Notes under the pieces: generated by a model
Seen by the model: the letters and a program-made list of their open reading frames with translations, nothing else
What the model was told of the DNA's origin: nothing
Database searches by the model: none
Position numbers and translations under genes: made by a program
Shown: positions 8,285 to 17,251 of the stretch, piece after piece
Layout: every line of letters starts with the position of its first letter
Position numbering within the stretch: position 1 is the stretch's first letter
Origin: a bacterium BMS3Bbin08
GTDB taxonomy: Bacteria; Nitrospirota; Thermodesulfovibrionia; UBA6902; BMS3Bbin08
NCBI GenBank assembly: GCA_002897775.1
Contig: BDTR01000019.1
Coordinates: 1-64,000 of the forward strand
Length of the DNA: 64,000 nt
Reading direction: 5' to 3'

Positions 8285-10264
8285 ATGGCTAAGAAAGCAA
8301 AAACAGTTTCATCTGAAAAGCAGAAGACCTTTGCGCCGTCAAAGGAATTTTCAAAACGCGCGCATGTTAAAAACCTGACTGAATATGAAAAGCTTTACAA
8401 AAAATCTCTCGATGATCCCAATGGATTCTGGGCTGATATGGCAGAGAAAAACCTCTCCTGGTTTAAAAAATGGAACAAGGTAATGGAAAGTGATTTTAGC
8501 AAGCCTGAGATCAAATGGTTTAAAGGCGGCAAACTTAATGTTTCCTATAACTGCCTTGACCGGCACCTGAAGACCCACAGAAAGAACAAGGCCGCGCTTA
8601 TATGGGAAAGTGAGAACGGAGAGAATAAAATCTATACCTACCAGGAGCTTCACCGCCTTGTATGCAGGTTCGCGAACCTGCTGAAAAAGCTGGGGGTCAA
8701 AAAAGGCGACAGAGTGGTCTTTTATCTGCCTATGATACCTGAGCTTGCAATAGGAATGCTGGCTTGCAGCAGGATAGGAGCTGTACACAGCATTGTTTTC
8801 GGCGGCTTCAGCGCGATCGCCCTTAGAGGCCGGATAAACGACTGTAAGGGCAAGGTCCTGGTTACGTCTGACGGCTCATTCAGGGCAGGAAAGGTGATCT
8901 CTATCAAAAGGAACGCCGACACCGCGATGGAAGAGACCCCGAGCGTAAAAAAGTGCCTTGTCTTCAGAAGGACCGGCATCAATGTTGACATGAAGCAGGG
9001 AAGGGATATGTTTGCTGAAGATGAACTTAAAAAAGATGATATATCCTCGATCTGCGAACCTGTTGCAATGGGCGCCGAGGATCCTTTATTCATCCTGTAT
9101 ACAAGCGGAAGCACTGGAAAACCAAAGGGCCTTCTTCATACCACCGCGGGGTACCTGCTTCATACTACAGTCACGTTCAAGTATGTTTTCGATCATCGTG
9201 AGGAAGATACATTCTGGTGCACCGCGGACATAGGCTGGATAACCGGACATTCTTATATTGTTTATGGTCCGCTTAGCAACGGCGCCACAAGCATAATGTT
9301 CGAGGGTGTTCCCACTTACCCGCAGCCTGACCGGTACTGGGAAATAGTTGAAAAATACAGGGTGAACACCTTTTATACCGCTCCAACCGTAATAAGGGCC
9401 CTTGCAAGGGAAGGGGATGAATGGACGAAAAAAAGGGACATAAGCAGTCTAAGGCTTCTGGGCTCTGTAGGCGAACCCATAAACCCTGAGGCATGGCTCT
9501 GGTACCACAAAAATATAGGCCGGAAGAAGTGTCCCATCGTTGATACCTGGTGGCAGACCGAGACCGGAGGCATACTCATCTCGTCACTGCCGGGCGCTGT
9601 AGCGATGAAACCTGGCGCGGCCGGAAGGCCGTTTTTCGGTGTTGAGCCTATGATATTAGCAAGTGACGGTTCAGAGGCCAAAACCAATGAAAAAGGCTCG
9701 CTTGTATTTAAACGCGCGTGGCCGGGAATAGCAAGAACGATCTACGGAAATCCGGCCCGGTATAAAGAGACCTATTTTTCATATTATAAGGACAACTACT
9801 TCAGCGGGGACGGGGCAATGGTCGATGCTGACGGTGATTATGTGATATCAGGCCGCATAGACGACGTAATAAACGTATCAGGTCACAGGCTGGGTACCGC
9901 GGAAATAGAAAGCGCGCTTGTCGCCCACCACTCAGTAGCAGAGTCAGCTGTAGTGGGTTTTCCTCATGAGATCAAAGGACAGGGAATTTACTCATTCGTC
10001 ATCTTAAAGAGCGGGATCACAGCAAGCCCGGAACTGGAAAAAGAACTTGTCGGACAGGTAAGAAAAGACATCGGCCCAATTGCAAAACCTGACGTGATCC
10101 AGTTCGTTGACGGGCTTCCAAAGACCAGAAGCGGCAAGATAATGAGAAGGATCCTTAGAAAAATAGTCGAACACAAAGAGGCCGGGATCGGCGACACTTC
10201 CACACTGGCTGATTCGTCTGTTGTGGACAGGATAATCAGTGGCAGGAAAAAGGTTGACAATTGA
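8285..10264 (+). CDS. acsA: Acetyl-CoA synthetase (AMP-forming)
   Basis: About 659 residues, the usual length for Acs. It activates acetate with ATP and CoA. The phosphate-binding loop YTSGSTGKPKG is near residue 270, WWQTETGG near 421, the hinge/C-domain motif SGRIDDVINVSGHR near 521, and the acetylatable lysine is Lys618 in TRSGKIMRR. The ATG at 8285 is chosen because AGGGGACC lies just upstream; a GTG seven codons earlier is possible. The final KVDN and stop are encoded by a heptamer repeat. Acetate use or overflow fits an anaerobic sulfur-cycling lifestyle, but that is inference. Confidence 0.95.
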   Translation: MAKKAKTVSSEKQKTFAPSKEFSKRAHVKNLTEYEKLYKKSLDDPNGFWADMAEKNLSWFKKWNKVMESDFSKPEIKWFKGGKLNVSYNCLDRHLKTHRKNKAALIWESENGENKIYTYQELHRLVCRFANLLKKLGVKKGDRVVFYLPMIPELAIGMLACSRIGAVHSIVFGGFSAIALRGRINDCKGKVLVTSDGSFRAGKVISIKRNADTAMEETPSVKKCLVFRRTGINVDMKQGRDMFAEDELKKDDISSICEPVAMGAEDPLFILYTSGSTGKPKGLLHTTAGYLLHTTVTFKYVFDHREEDTFWCTADIGWITGHSYIVYGPLSNGATSIMFEGVPTYPQPDRYWEIVEKYRVNTFYTAPTVIRALAREGDEWTKKRDISSLRLLGSVGEPINPEAWLWYHKNIGRKKCPIVDTWWQTETGGILISSLPGAVAMKPGAAGRPFFGVEPMILASDGSEAKTNEKGSLVFKRAWPGIARTIYGNPARYKETYFSYYKDNYFSGDGAMVDADGDYVISGRIDDVINVSGHRLGTAEIESALVAHHSVAESAVVGFPHEIKGQGIYSFVILKSGITASPELEKELVGQVRKDIGPIAKPDVIQFVDGLPKTRSGKIMRRILRKIVEHKEAGIGDTSTLADSSVVDRIISGRKKVDN

Positions 10265-10294
10265 TGATCGACGAATGATGATTGACAATTGAAA
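10253..10294. repeat. Heptamer array at the 3' end of acsA
   Basis: Six consecutive 7-mers: GTTGACA, ATTGATG, ATCGACG, AATGATG, ATTGACA, ATTGAAA. The acsA stop codon is formed by the first/second units. Confidence 0.8.
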
Positions 10295-10349
10295 AATAAA
10301 CTACTTAAAACAATAAATCGAAAATTAGAAAACAGGGGGGGAGGCATAT

Positions 10350-10661
10350 ATGCTTTATATATCTGTTTTTGACGCGAAAGATAACATCCCTATTGAGGAG
10401 ATCAACAGGGAGAGGGACGAATGGTACCAGAAAGGCAAGGACAAAACTTTTCAGAAGATGTGCGAAAAAATAAGGAGGTATGAAATTGTCGGCAAATCGC
10501 CCATGAGAATAATATTCGTTGTTGAGACCAATAACCCCCAGTCCATAAACATCCTGTCCCATCATTTCGGCGAGGGATGGACATCAGTGACTTACCCTGC
10601 GGTACAAAGGGAGATACACGAGGCCCTTGAAGAAGACAAATATATTATCGGAGGATGTTGA
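10350..10661 (+). CDS. Conserved-looking small protein of unknown function
   Basis: 103 residues, soluble, with no signal peptide or transmembrane segment. The N-terminal third (ISVFDAKDNIPIEEINRERDEWYQKG) looks helical. The C-terminal half (MRIIFVVETNNPQS, then HHFGEGWTSVTYPAV) looks like a small alpha/beta domain of the kind that forms dimeric barrels. I do not recognise a named family. A GGGGGAGG ribosome binding site precedes the ATG. The last Cys and stop codon (TGT TGA) fall at the beginning of a heptamer repeat. It sits between acsA and cmk on the same strand. Confidence 0.7.
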   Translation: MLYISVFDAKDNIPIEEINRERDEWYQKGKDKTFQKMCEKIRRYEIVGKSPMRIIFVVETNNPQSINILSHHFGEGWTSVTYPAVQREIHEALEEDKYIIGGC

Positions 10662-10691
10662 CAATTGACAATTGTCAATTGAAAATCGTCG
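10657..10691. repeat. Heptamer array between the small gene and cmk
   Basis: GTTGACA, ATTGACA, ATTGTCA, ATTGAAA, ATCGTCG. The central units are mutually complementary and can fold back. The array supplies the upstream stop and runs almost to the cmk start, replacing any ribosome binding site. Confidence 0.75.
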
Positions 10692-10696
10692 ATTAA

Positions 10697-11347
10697 ATGC
10701 GGGATGTCATAACAATAGACGGCCCTTCAGGAGCGGGCAAGAGCACTGTATCAAGGCTTCTGGCAAAAAAACTGGGCTACAGATACCTTGATACAGGCGC
10801 GCTTTACAGGGCGGTCGCGTGGAAAGTACACGCCGAAGGCACAGACCCGGAAAGCGCGGATGCCCTGACCGGCCTGCTTAAAAAAACACGGATAACCTGC
10901 GAGGATAAAAAGGTCATGGTGGACGGCGCCGACGTCACAACGCAGATACGCACCCCTGAGATAGGGGAGTTGAGTTCCAGACTCTCTGCCATACCTGTTG
11001 TAAGAAAATACCTGTTCGAAATGCAGAGGCATATAGGGCTTGAAGGAAATGTGGTTATTGAAGGGAGAGATATAGGTACGGTCATATTCCCTGAATCGGA
11101 AAATAAATTTTTTATTGACGCGAGCCCTGAGGAAAGGGCGCGCAGAAGATATGAGGAACTTAAGAACAAAGGCCTTGACGTCTCTTTGTATGACATACTT
11201 GACGGCATAAAGAAAAGGGACAGGAGGGACTCGACGAGGCAAAGCGCTCCACTTAAAAAGACCGGCAGCATGGTTTATGTGGACACAAGCAGTCTCTCAA
11301 TAGATGAGGTCATTTTAAACATAATGGAGGCGTTAAAAACATCTTGA
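10697..11347 (+). CDS. cmk: Cytidylate kinase
   Basis: 216 residues, standard length. It phosphorylates CMP and dCMP. The P-loop GPSGAGKST is at residues 9-17, followed by YLDTGALYRAVAWK (nucleotide-binding) and GRDIGTVIFP. There is no Shine-Dalgarno before the ATG, because the preceding 35 bases are a heptamer repeat, so translation may be coupled or weak. The stop overlaps the TTG start of plsC. The order aroA...cmk-plsC/ispH-rpsA is a common bacterial arrangement. Confidence 0.95.
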   Translation: MRDVITIDGPSGAGKSTVSRLLAKKLGYRYLDTGALYRAVAWKVHAEGTDPESADALTGLLKKTRITCEDKKVMVDGADVTTQIRTPEIGELSSRLSAIPVVRKYLFEMQRHIGLEGNVVIEGRDIGTVIFPESENKFFIDASPEERARRRYEELKNKGLDVSLYDILDGIKKRDRRDSTRQSAPLKKTGSMVYVDTSSLSIDEVILNIMEALKTS

Positions 11348-12039
11348 CCCTGACAGACAGGCCGCGGAGCGGGATAAGGTCCAAAGACAGTTCAATAAAA
11401 AAACAGGGAGCGATCAGCTGCCTGGTTTACAGGTATGCCGCGTTTCTTATGAAATTCATATTTCGTATTAACGGCGGCCTTGTCGTAAAGGGCAGAGAAA
11501 AGATACCCGCGGAAGGAGGGGTAATAATTGCTTCAAACCACTTAAGCTACCTGGACCCCCCGCTGCTTGGAGCTGTTGCGCCGCGGAGAGCGACCTTTAT
11601 GGCGCGTAAAGGGCTGTTCAGTATACCCCTGCTGGGATGGTTCATAAGCTATTATGCTTTTTCTGTTGACCGGGAAAAAACAATGCCTTCAACCATCAAA
11701 AATTCCGTCAAAAGACTTAAGAACGGCGAACTCCTTATTATATTCCCTGAAGGCAGAAGAAGCGAGACAGGCAAACTGCTTGAAGCCAGGCGGGGGATCG
11801 GGATAATAGAACAGATGAGCAAGGCGGCAGTGGTGCCGGCGTTGATCACAGGCACTGACAAAGCGCTGCCGTTTGGCGCCCGCTGGCTTAAAAGGGCCCG
11901 GGTAACGGTCACATTTGACAACCCTATATTCCCGTCGGCAATATATTCAGAAGGCAAACAGTCATATGAGGAAATAACGCAAAAAATAATGGGGGCCATC
12001 AGAGAGTTAAAAAAACATCATGGAAATACTGATATGTAA
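11344..12039 (+). CDS. plsC: 1-acyl-sn-glycerol-3-phosphate acyltransferase
   Basis: 231 residues. It acylates lysophosphatidic acid at sn-2 on the inner membrane. The catalytic motif NHLSYLD (the family's HX4D), the RATFMARKGLF region and the FPEGRRSETG glycerol-phosphate-binding motif are all present. The start is TTG at 11344, overlapping the cmk stop; the next in-frame ATG would remove about 35 residues but leave the catalytic domain. It overlaps ispH by 20 bp. Confidence 0.92.
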   Translation: MTLTDRPRSGIRSKDSSIKKQGAISCLVYRYAAFLMKFIFRINGGLVVKGREKIPAEGGVIIASNHLSYLDPPLLGAVAPRRATFMARKGLFSIPLLGWFISYYAFSVDREKTMPSTIKNSVKRLKNGELLIIFPEGRRSETGKLLEARRGIGIIEQMSKAAVVPALITGTDKALPFGARWLKRARVTVTFDNPIFPSAIYSEGKQSYEEITQKIMGAIRELKKHHGNTDM

Positions 12040-12859
12040 AAGGGCCGGCTTCTGTTTCGGGGTCAAACGTGCCATAGATATAGCCTTTGACCTGGCCAGG
12101 AACAGGGATGGAGGTGTATACAGTTTTGGGCCTCTTATTCATAACCCCCAGGTAATTGAGGAGCTTCGTTCAAAAGGAATAGCCCCTATTGATGATATTC
12201 ATTCTCCTGGAATAAAGACCCTTATTGTCAGGACACACGGTATTTCTCCATCGGTTTACGATGAAATTTCCGGGATGGACTATGAACTTGTTGATGCCAC
12301 CTGTCCTTTTGTTAAAAAGGCCCAGCAGCATGCTCAGACCCTTAAGGAAGAGGGATACAAAATACTTATTCTGGGCGATAAAAAACACCCGGAGGTCCAG
12401 GCCCTTCTTGGTTTTGCGGGAGATAATGTTATTACAGTAAGCGGCAGCGACCCCATACCTGCTTTGAAGGGAAAAGTTGGGATAATCGTCCAGACCACCC
12501 AGCCTGTCGAGACCCTGAAAAAGAGGGTCTGCGGCATTCTTGATACCGCGAAGGAAGTAAAGGTTTATAATACTATATGTGACTCTACGTCTTTAATGCT
12601 GGACGAGACAAAAAAACTCGCCGGCGCCGTGGACCTTATGATCGTTGTGGGCGGCAAGAACAGCGCCAACACTACCCAGCTGACTGTGCTTGCAAAGGGC
12701 ATATGTGATAAAGTATATCACATAGAGACTTCTGACGAGCTCATTGAGGAGTGGTTCAAAGACGTCAAAAAGGCCGGAATAACCGGGGGGGCTTCAACAC
12801 CCCGGTGGATAATAGACGATGTGGCAGAAAAACTTAGGAAAATTTCTGGCAAGACATAA
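12020..12859 (+). CDS. ispH: 4-hydroxy-3-methylbut-2-enyl diphosphate reductase
   Basis: 279 residues. It is the last enzyme of the MEP isoprenoid pathway, making IPP and DMAPP with a [4Fe-4S] cluster. The three cluster cysteines are Cys12 (AGFCFGVKRA), Cys95 (DATCPFV) and Cys187 (NTICDST). Glu125 in KKHPEV fits the proton-donor glutamate. The substrate loop GGKNSANT is near residue 213. Fusion to S1 domains occurs in some Firmicutes; here rpsA is a separate gene 14 bp downstream. Confidence 0.96.
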   Translation: MEILICKRAGFCFGVKRAIDIAFDLARNRDGGVYSFGPLIHNPQVIEELRSKGIAPIDDIHSPGIKTLIVRTHGISPSVYDEISGMDYELVDATCPFVKKAQQHAQTLKEEGYKILILGDKKHPEVQALLGFAGDNVITVSGSDPIPALKGKVGIIVQTTQPVETLKKRVCGILDTAKEVKVYNTICDSTSLMLDETKKLAGAVDLMIVVGGKNSANTTQLTVLAKGICDKVYHIETSDELIEEWFKDVKKAGITGGASTPRWIIDDVAEKLRKISGKT

Positions 12860-12867
12860 TATAATAT
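12860..12867 (+). promoter_or_regulatory. Putative -10 region just before rpsA
   Basis: TATAAT (12860-12865) overlaps TAATAT (12862-12867). The latter ends exactly six bases before the rpsA ATG. There is no good -35 and no Shine-Dalgarno. It may give a leaderless internal transcript; rpsA can also be read through from ispH. Confidence 0.35.
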
Positions 12868-12873
12868 AGCGTT

Positions 12874-14454
12874 ATGGAACTACAACAGGAAGACCTGGAA
12901 AAATTTTATGCCGACAGCTTTAAAGGCCTGCGGGAAGGCGAAGTCGTCAACGGCAAAGTCCTGCAGATCAGGCAGGACGGGATCATCGTGGACATCGGGA
13001 CGAAATGTGAAGGCTTTATCCCTGCCGCGGAATTCTCAACCGAAGAACGCAACAGTTTAAAGCCTGGCGAAAATATTGAAGTCTTTGTAATTAGCACCGG
13101 GAACCTCGAAGACTTTGTCCGCCTTTCAAAGGAAAGGGCGACGAGGATAAAGACATGGGAGGTCCTGGAAGAGGCTTATCAAAAAGGGATGGAAATTGAA
13201 GGCAAAATAGTCGGGAAAGTAAAAGGCGGCATGACAGTCGAGATATCCGACGTAAAGGCATTTCTCCCCGGTTCCCATGTAGACCTGAAGAGCATAAGGG
13301 ACACCGACCATCTCCTGGGACAGGTTTGCCGGTTCAGGGTCATTAAGTTGAACAGCAAGAGGTCCAATGTAATAGTATCCCGCCGGATCATACTGGAAGA
13401 AGAACGGGAAAAACTCCGTGAAAAGACCCTTACCCTCATAAAAGAGGGGGCCGCGGTCTCAGGCATAGTCAAAAATCTCACTGACTACGGCGCCTTCATT
13501 GACCTGGGCGGAGTGGACGGCCTGCTTCATATTTCCGATATGTCCTGGGGAAGGATAAGCCACCCCGGAGAACTTTTCAGCATTGGCGATGATATTGACG
13601 TGATCGTACTTAAATTCGATCCTGACGCTCAGAGGGTCACGCTGGGCTATAAGCAGAAAAAACCCGATCCATGGACTGGGGCGGAGGACAAATACCCGCC
13701 CGGGGAAAAAATCACCGGCAAGATCATTAACACAGTGGATTACGGGATCTTTATCGAGCTGGAGGAAGGGCTGGAAGGGCTAATACACGTAACAGAGCTT
13801 GACTGGCTGGAGAAGATCAAAAAGCCTTCCAAATATTTTTCGATCGGCGACACTGTTGAAGCGGTTGTCCTGAATGTGAACGGCACAGAGAAAAGAACTT
13901 CTCTGAGCATAAAACGGCTGAAACCGAACCCTTGGGAGATTATAAAGCAAAAGTACTCAGAGGGGCAGAAGATCTCCGGCATTGTAAAAAACTTTACTGA
14001 TTTCGGAGCCTTCATAAGTCTTGAAGAAGGGGTCGACGCCCTGCTTCATATTTCTGATATGTCGTGGACAAAACATGTAAAACACCCCGCGGACATCCTG
14101 AAAAAGGGACAGAACATTGAGGTTGTGGTCCTGAACATCGACGTGGAAAAAGAGAAAATGTCCGTTGGTCTGAAAGAGCTTGCTCCGGACCCGTGGATGG
14201 AGGAGATCGCGAACAAGTATAAGCTCGGAGACCACGTCAAGGTAAAGATAATCAAGATTGCCGGCTTTGGCCTGTTTGTTGAGCTTGAAGACGGGGTTGA
14301 AGGACTAATATATTCCCCTGACGCGCAGCAGACCCTGGACAGCAACCTTGAGGAGAGTTTTAAAATAGGCGGGGAATTAACCGCCAGGATAATTAAAGTG
14401 GATACCTCCGAAAGAAAGATCGGTCTCAGCATGATAGAGACCACGGAAGTCTGA
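12874..14454 (+). CDS. rpsA: 30S ribosomal protein S1, six S1 domains
   Basis: 526 residues with six S1 OB-fold repeats, at roughly 20-85, 105-175, 192-262, 277-349, 364-436 and 451-523. Repeats 3 and 5 are the most canonical (GAFIDLGGVDGLLHISDMSW; GAFISLEEGVDALLHISD). S1 unfolds and docks mRNA on the 30S subunit. The first two repeats are more diverged, as in other S1 proteins where they bind the ribosome. It is followed three bases later by sppA. Confidence 0.95.
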   Translation: MELQQEDLEKFYADSFKGLREGEVVNGKVLQIRQDGIIVDIGTKCEGFIPAAEFSTEERNSLKPGENIEVFVISTGNLEDFVRLSKERATRIKTWEVLEEAYQKGMEIEGKIVGKVKGGMTVEISDVKAFLPGSHVDLKSIRDTDHLLGQVCRFRVIKLNSKRSNVIVSRRIILEEEREKLREKTLTLIKEGAAVSGIVKNLTDYGAFIDLGGVDGLLHISDMSWGRISHPGELFSIGDDIDVIVLKFDPDAQRVTLGYKQKKPDPWTGAEDKYPPGEKITGKIINTVDYGIFIELEEGLEGLIHVTELDWLEKIKKPSKYFSIGDTVEAVVLNVNGTEKRTSLSIKRLKPNPWEIIKQKYSEGQKISGIVKNFTDFGAFISLEEGVDALLHISDMSWTKHVKHPADILKKGQNIEVVVLNIDVEKEKMSVGLKELAPDPWMEEIANKYKLGDHVKVKIIKIAGFGLFVELEDGVEGLIYSPDAQQTLDSNLEESFKIGGELTARIIKVDTSERKIGLSMIETTEV

Positions 14455-14457
14455 GAC

Positions 14458-15318
14458 ATGAAGAAGATCCTGCTTTTTTTTCTTATTATAATAGTATTTA
14501 TTGCTTTGTTCAGTCTTGTACTGGCGCTCGTGCACAATACGGCAATGCCGATCCAGATAGGTGAAAAGGTAGCCCTCATCCGCGTGGAAGGGATAATCCT
14601 CGACTCAAAAAAGACTATCGAAGAGATCAGGAAGTATGCCAAAGATTCATCGGTAAAAGCCGTTGTGCTCAGGGTCGACAGCCCGGGCGGGGGCGTTGCT
14701 CCTTCGCAGGAAATATACGACGAAATAATAAAACTGAAAGAGAAAAAAAAGGTGGTCGTCTCCATGGGCTCTATCGCCGCTTCAGGCGGCTACTATATCT
14801 CCAGTCCGGCTGATATGATAATCGCTAACGCGGGGACTCTGACAGGTTCTATCGGGGTGATAATGGAACTGCCGAATTTTGAGGGCCTCATGGAAAAAAT
14901 AGGGGTAAAGACCGTTGTAATAAAAAGCGGCCGCCATAAGGACATGGCGTCAGCCTTCAGGACAATGACAGCGCAGGAGCGGAAAATACTTCAGGACCTT
15001 CTGGACGACGTTCATGACCAGTTTATCACCGCTGTCTCAGAAGGCCGGGGCATGGAATATGAAGAGGTAAAAAAACTGTCTGACGGCCGTATATTTACAG
15101 GAAAGAAAGCCATGGAACTGGGCCTTGTTGATGAACTGGGAAATCTTAATTATGCCATCAAAAAGGCCGGGGAACTAGGCGGCATTGAAGGAGAACCCAG
15201 GGTTGTTTCCAGCAAAAAAAGGATTGGTTTCTGGGACATTTTAAGCGGCAATCTACCTGAAGAACTTATGAAAAAAGGCTTAACAACCGTTCGGCTGAGC
15301 TACATATTCGCACCTTAA
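14458..15318 (+). CDS. sppA: Signal peptide peptidase SppA, 36K type
   Basis: 286 residues. One N-terminal transmembrane segment (residues 3-25) anchors it in the inner membrane. The S49 protease domain carries the nucleophile Ser109 in SIAASGGYY and general base Lys161 in SGRHKDMAS, plus RVDSPGGGV near 72-80. It degrades cleaved signal peptides in the membrane. The short single-domain form is usual outside enterobacteria. The stop lies directly before a heptamer repeat. Confidence 0.94.
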   Translation: MKKILLFFLIIIVFIALFSLVLALVHNTAMPIQIGEKVALIRVEGIILDSKKTIEEIRKYAKDSSVKAVVLRVDSPGGGVAPSQEIYDEIIKLKEKKKVVVSMGSIAASGGYYISSPADMIIANAGTLTGSIGVIMELPNFEGLMEKIGVKTVVIKSGRHKDMASAFRTMTAQERKILQDLLDDVHDQFITAVSEGRGMEYEEVKKLSDGRIFTGKKAMELGLVDELGNLNYAIKKAGELGGIEGEPRVVSSKKRIGFWDILSGNLPEELMKKGLTTVRLSYIFAP

Positions 15319-15319
15319 A

Positions 15320-15362
15320 ATTGACCATTGACCATTGATCATTGACAAATTGATGATCGTTG
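15320..15362. repeat. Heptamer array downstream of sppA
   Basis: ATTGACC, ATTGACC, ATTGATC, ATTGACA, then ATTGATG and ATCGTTG with one extra base. It starts two bases after the sppA TAA. Degraded units (AAATCGTAAATCGAAAATCG) continue toward the IHF gene. Confidence 0.75.
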
Positions 15363-15423
15363 AAACAGATTAAATCGTAAATCGAAAATCGGTAATTATC
15401 AATTCATTCAAAGGGAGGTATTT

Positions 15424-15708
15424 ATGACAAAATCAGAACTTATCGAGACAATATCGGAAAAAGTCAAAGGGCTCACAAAAAAACAGACAGAGGTGGTGCT
15501 GGAGACCGTTTTTTCGAGCATAAAAGAGGCCCTTGCGCAGGGCGGAAAAGTAGAGATAAGAGGTTTTGGCAATTTTAAGCTCCGCAGCAGGAAGGCCAGG
15601 AAGGCCAGGAACCCGAAAACCGGTGCGTCAGTAGACGTACCGCCCAAAAAAGTCCCTTATTTCAAGGTCGGAAAAGAATTAAGGGAAATGATAAATAAGA
15701 ACGTTTAG
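15424..15708 (+). CDS. IHF/HU-family nucleoid protein
   Basis: 94 residues with the full DNABII fold: an N-terminal helix pair (TKSELIETISEKVKGLTKKQTE split at 2-21), then VEIRGFGNFKLRSRKAR and the minor-groove arm RNPKTGASVDVPPKK with its tip proline. It bends DNA as a dimer. The GRGFGNF and NPKTG motifs fit IHF alpha or beta as well as HU; I cannot assign a subunit. GGGAGG precedes the ATG. Confidence 0.93.
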   Translation: MTKSELIETISEKVKGLTKKQTEVVLETVFSSIKEALAQGGKVEIRGFGNFKLRSRKARKARNPKTGASVDVPPKKVPYFKVGKELREMINKNV

Positions 15709-15812
15709 CAGCCGCTTTCACAGGACCTCATTCCATGTAATAAAGGGAGGAGGACGCTGTTCCAGGGCGACTCCTGCTCCTTATCTCATGACACATACGT
15801 AATGTCAAAGCC

Positions 15813-16664
15813 ATGCTTGATAACCGCAAATCCCTGAACCTTAAACACACCCTCAATAAATTCTACAGGGAATATGATTTCAATGAGAAACTCAGGAATG
15901 ACCCTCTTGAGTTCCCTCACAGGTACTCAAGGCCCGAGGATATTGAGGTCGCGGGGTTCATTGCCTCCTGTTTTGCATATGGTAAGATCAACCTCTTTAA
16001 ACCTGTCATTGAAAAGATCCTGAAACCCGGGGGCCGGCACCCTGCCCGTTTTTTTGCCGGTTTCAACGTGAAAAGGGATAAAAAATATCTTAAAGACATA
16101 AGCTACCGGTTCAATAAGGAAAAAGATATCCTCTGCCTGGCTTACATGACCGGACAGGCACTGAAGACATGGGGCTCACTTAAGGCCCTTTTCTACAATT
16201 ACTACGGGCCTGAGCAGGAAGACACATGTAAAGCGCTCCGCGGTTTTATGGATTTTTTTCTGGGCATTGATACGTCCGCTGTCTACGGAAAGAACATCAG
16301 GCCTTCCGGCTTAAAGCAGCTCTTCCCTCATCCTGTTAAGGGAAGCGCGTGCAAACGAATGAACCTGTTTCTCAGATGGATGGTAAGAACCAGGGACATA
16401 GACCTTGGTATCTGGGATAAGGTGCCGGCCTCAAAACTGATCATACCCCTTGATACTCACATAGCAAAGATCTCAAAATGTCTCGGCCTGACAAAAAGGG
16501 CCTCGTCCGACTGGAAGACCGCCCGGGAAATTACACTCTCGCTGAAGAGATTAGACCCCGGAGACCCCCTGAAATATGATTTCGCGCTCTGCCATCATGG
16601 CATGTCAGGACTCTGCAAGGGCAGAAAGTCTGCGACCTGCGCGACCTGCGCTCTTGCCGGCTGA
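15813..16664 (+). CDS. DUF2400/TIGR02757 protein, helix-hairpin-helix glycosylase-like
   Basis: 283 residues of the TIGR02757 (DUF2400) family, related to HhH-GPD DNA glycosylases; its substrate is not established. Recognisable parts are PLEFPHRYSRPEDIEVAGFIAS near the N-terminus, LDTHIAKISKCLGL near 212-225, and RLDPGDPLKYDFALCHHG near 249-266. The C-terminus has four cysteines spaced C-x7-C-x7-C-x2-C (LCHHGMSGLC, then CATC), which resembles the [4Fe-4S] loop of endonuclease III and MutY. The start ATG has no strong ribosome binding site. Confidence 0.85.
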   Translation: MLDNRKSLNLKHTLNKFYREYDFNEKLRNDPLEFPHRYSRPEDIEVAGFIASCFAYGKINLFKPVIEKILKPGGRHPARFFAGFNVKRDKKYLKDISYRFNKEKDILCLAYMTGQALKTWGSLKALFYNYYGPEQEDTCKALRGFMDFFLGIDTSAVYGKNIRPSGLKQLFPHPVKGSACKRMNLFLRWMVRTRDIDLGIWDKVPASKLIIPLDTHIAKISKCLGLTKRASSDWKTAREITLSLKRLDPGDPLKYDFALCHHGMSGLCKGRKSATCATCALAG

Positions 16665-16694
16665 TATCTTAACAAACACAGAAAACTGTGATAT

Positions 16695-16726
16695 ATATTG
16701 ACTATGATCCCGATCATGGTCAATAT
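16695..16726 (+). promoter_or_regulatory. Promoter-embedded dyad upstream of the cupin gene
   Basis: A 32-bp near-perfect inverted repeat: left arm ATATTGACTATGATC, right arm GATCATGGTCAATAT, with CC in the centre. The same bases form TTGACT-17-CAATAT, a plausible -35/-10 pair, so a dimeric regulator bound here would sit directly on the promoter. The regulator is unknown. Confidence 0.55.
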
Positions 16727-16786
16727 CCATAATAATAAGTACTATCTAATCTGAAGAGTTCGCGTTAAAAAAGGAAGGGGGATTTA

Positions 16787-17101
16787 ATGGAAATACTCGA
16801 TCTAAAGAAACTGATAAAGTTCAAGCCTGACAAGATCTCAAGGGAAATGCTTGCCGACACTCCGGAGATGAGGGTCGCGCTCATGTGCCTTGAGCCGGGA
16901 CAGAAACTTGAACCGCACAAGGCCCCCCTCAGACTGCTGATGTATGTGGTCGAGGGCAAAGGCACCATCACTGTGGGAGATGAAAAGACCGAAGCAGACG
17001 AGAAGACCGGGATACTTTGCGATCCAATGGTGCCTCATGGATTTGAAGCGGACAAAGGGGAAAAAATGGTTGTAATGGCGGTTGTAACGCCGGTAGACTA
17101 A
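16787..17101 (+). CDS. Small cupin-domain protein
   Basis: 104 residues, a single cupin barrel. LEPGQKLEPHKAP (around 43-55) and the second motif around DPMVPHGFEADKGE (around 80-94) supply His and Glu positions of a metal site, though the first motif has one His rather than two. Small cupins of this kind sense or bind metals or small acids; the function is unknown. GGAAGGGGG is a strong ribosome binding site. A dyad overlaps its likely promoter, so expression is probably regulated. Confidence 0.82.
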   Translation: MEILDLKKLIKFKPDKISREMLADTPEMRVALMCLEPGQKLEPHKAPLRLLMYVVEGKGTITVGDEKTEADEKTGILCDPMVPHGFEADKGEKMVVMAVVTPVD

Positions 17102-17251
17102 AACTGTTATTTGTTGTTCGTTATTGGGGAAACAACTCTTTTCAAAGCGGCTACATCATGATATTTATATTTTTAATAGAAATCCCCGTTTACTTTAAAA
17201 TAAAATATGTTAAAATAACACCTGCACACTATCTTATAAAAGGAGGTTCAC

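Noticed and set aside
14046-14765. Long antisense frame opposite rpsA/sppA (and similar ones opposite aroA, acsA and gyrB)
   Set aside because: Ser- and Thr-rich translation typical of the opposite strand of strong coding genes; the sense genes are unambiguous.
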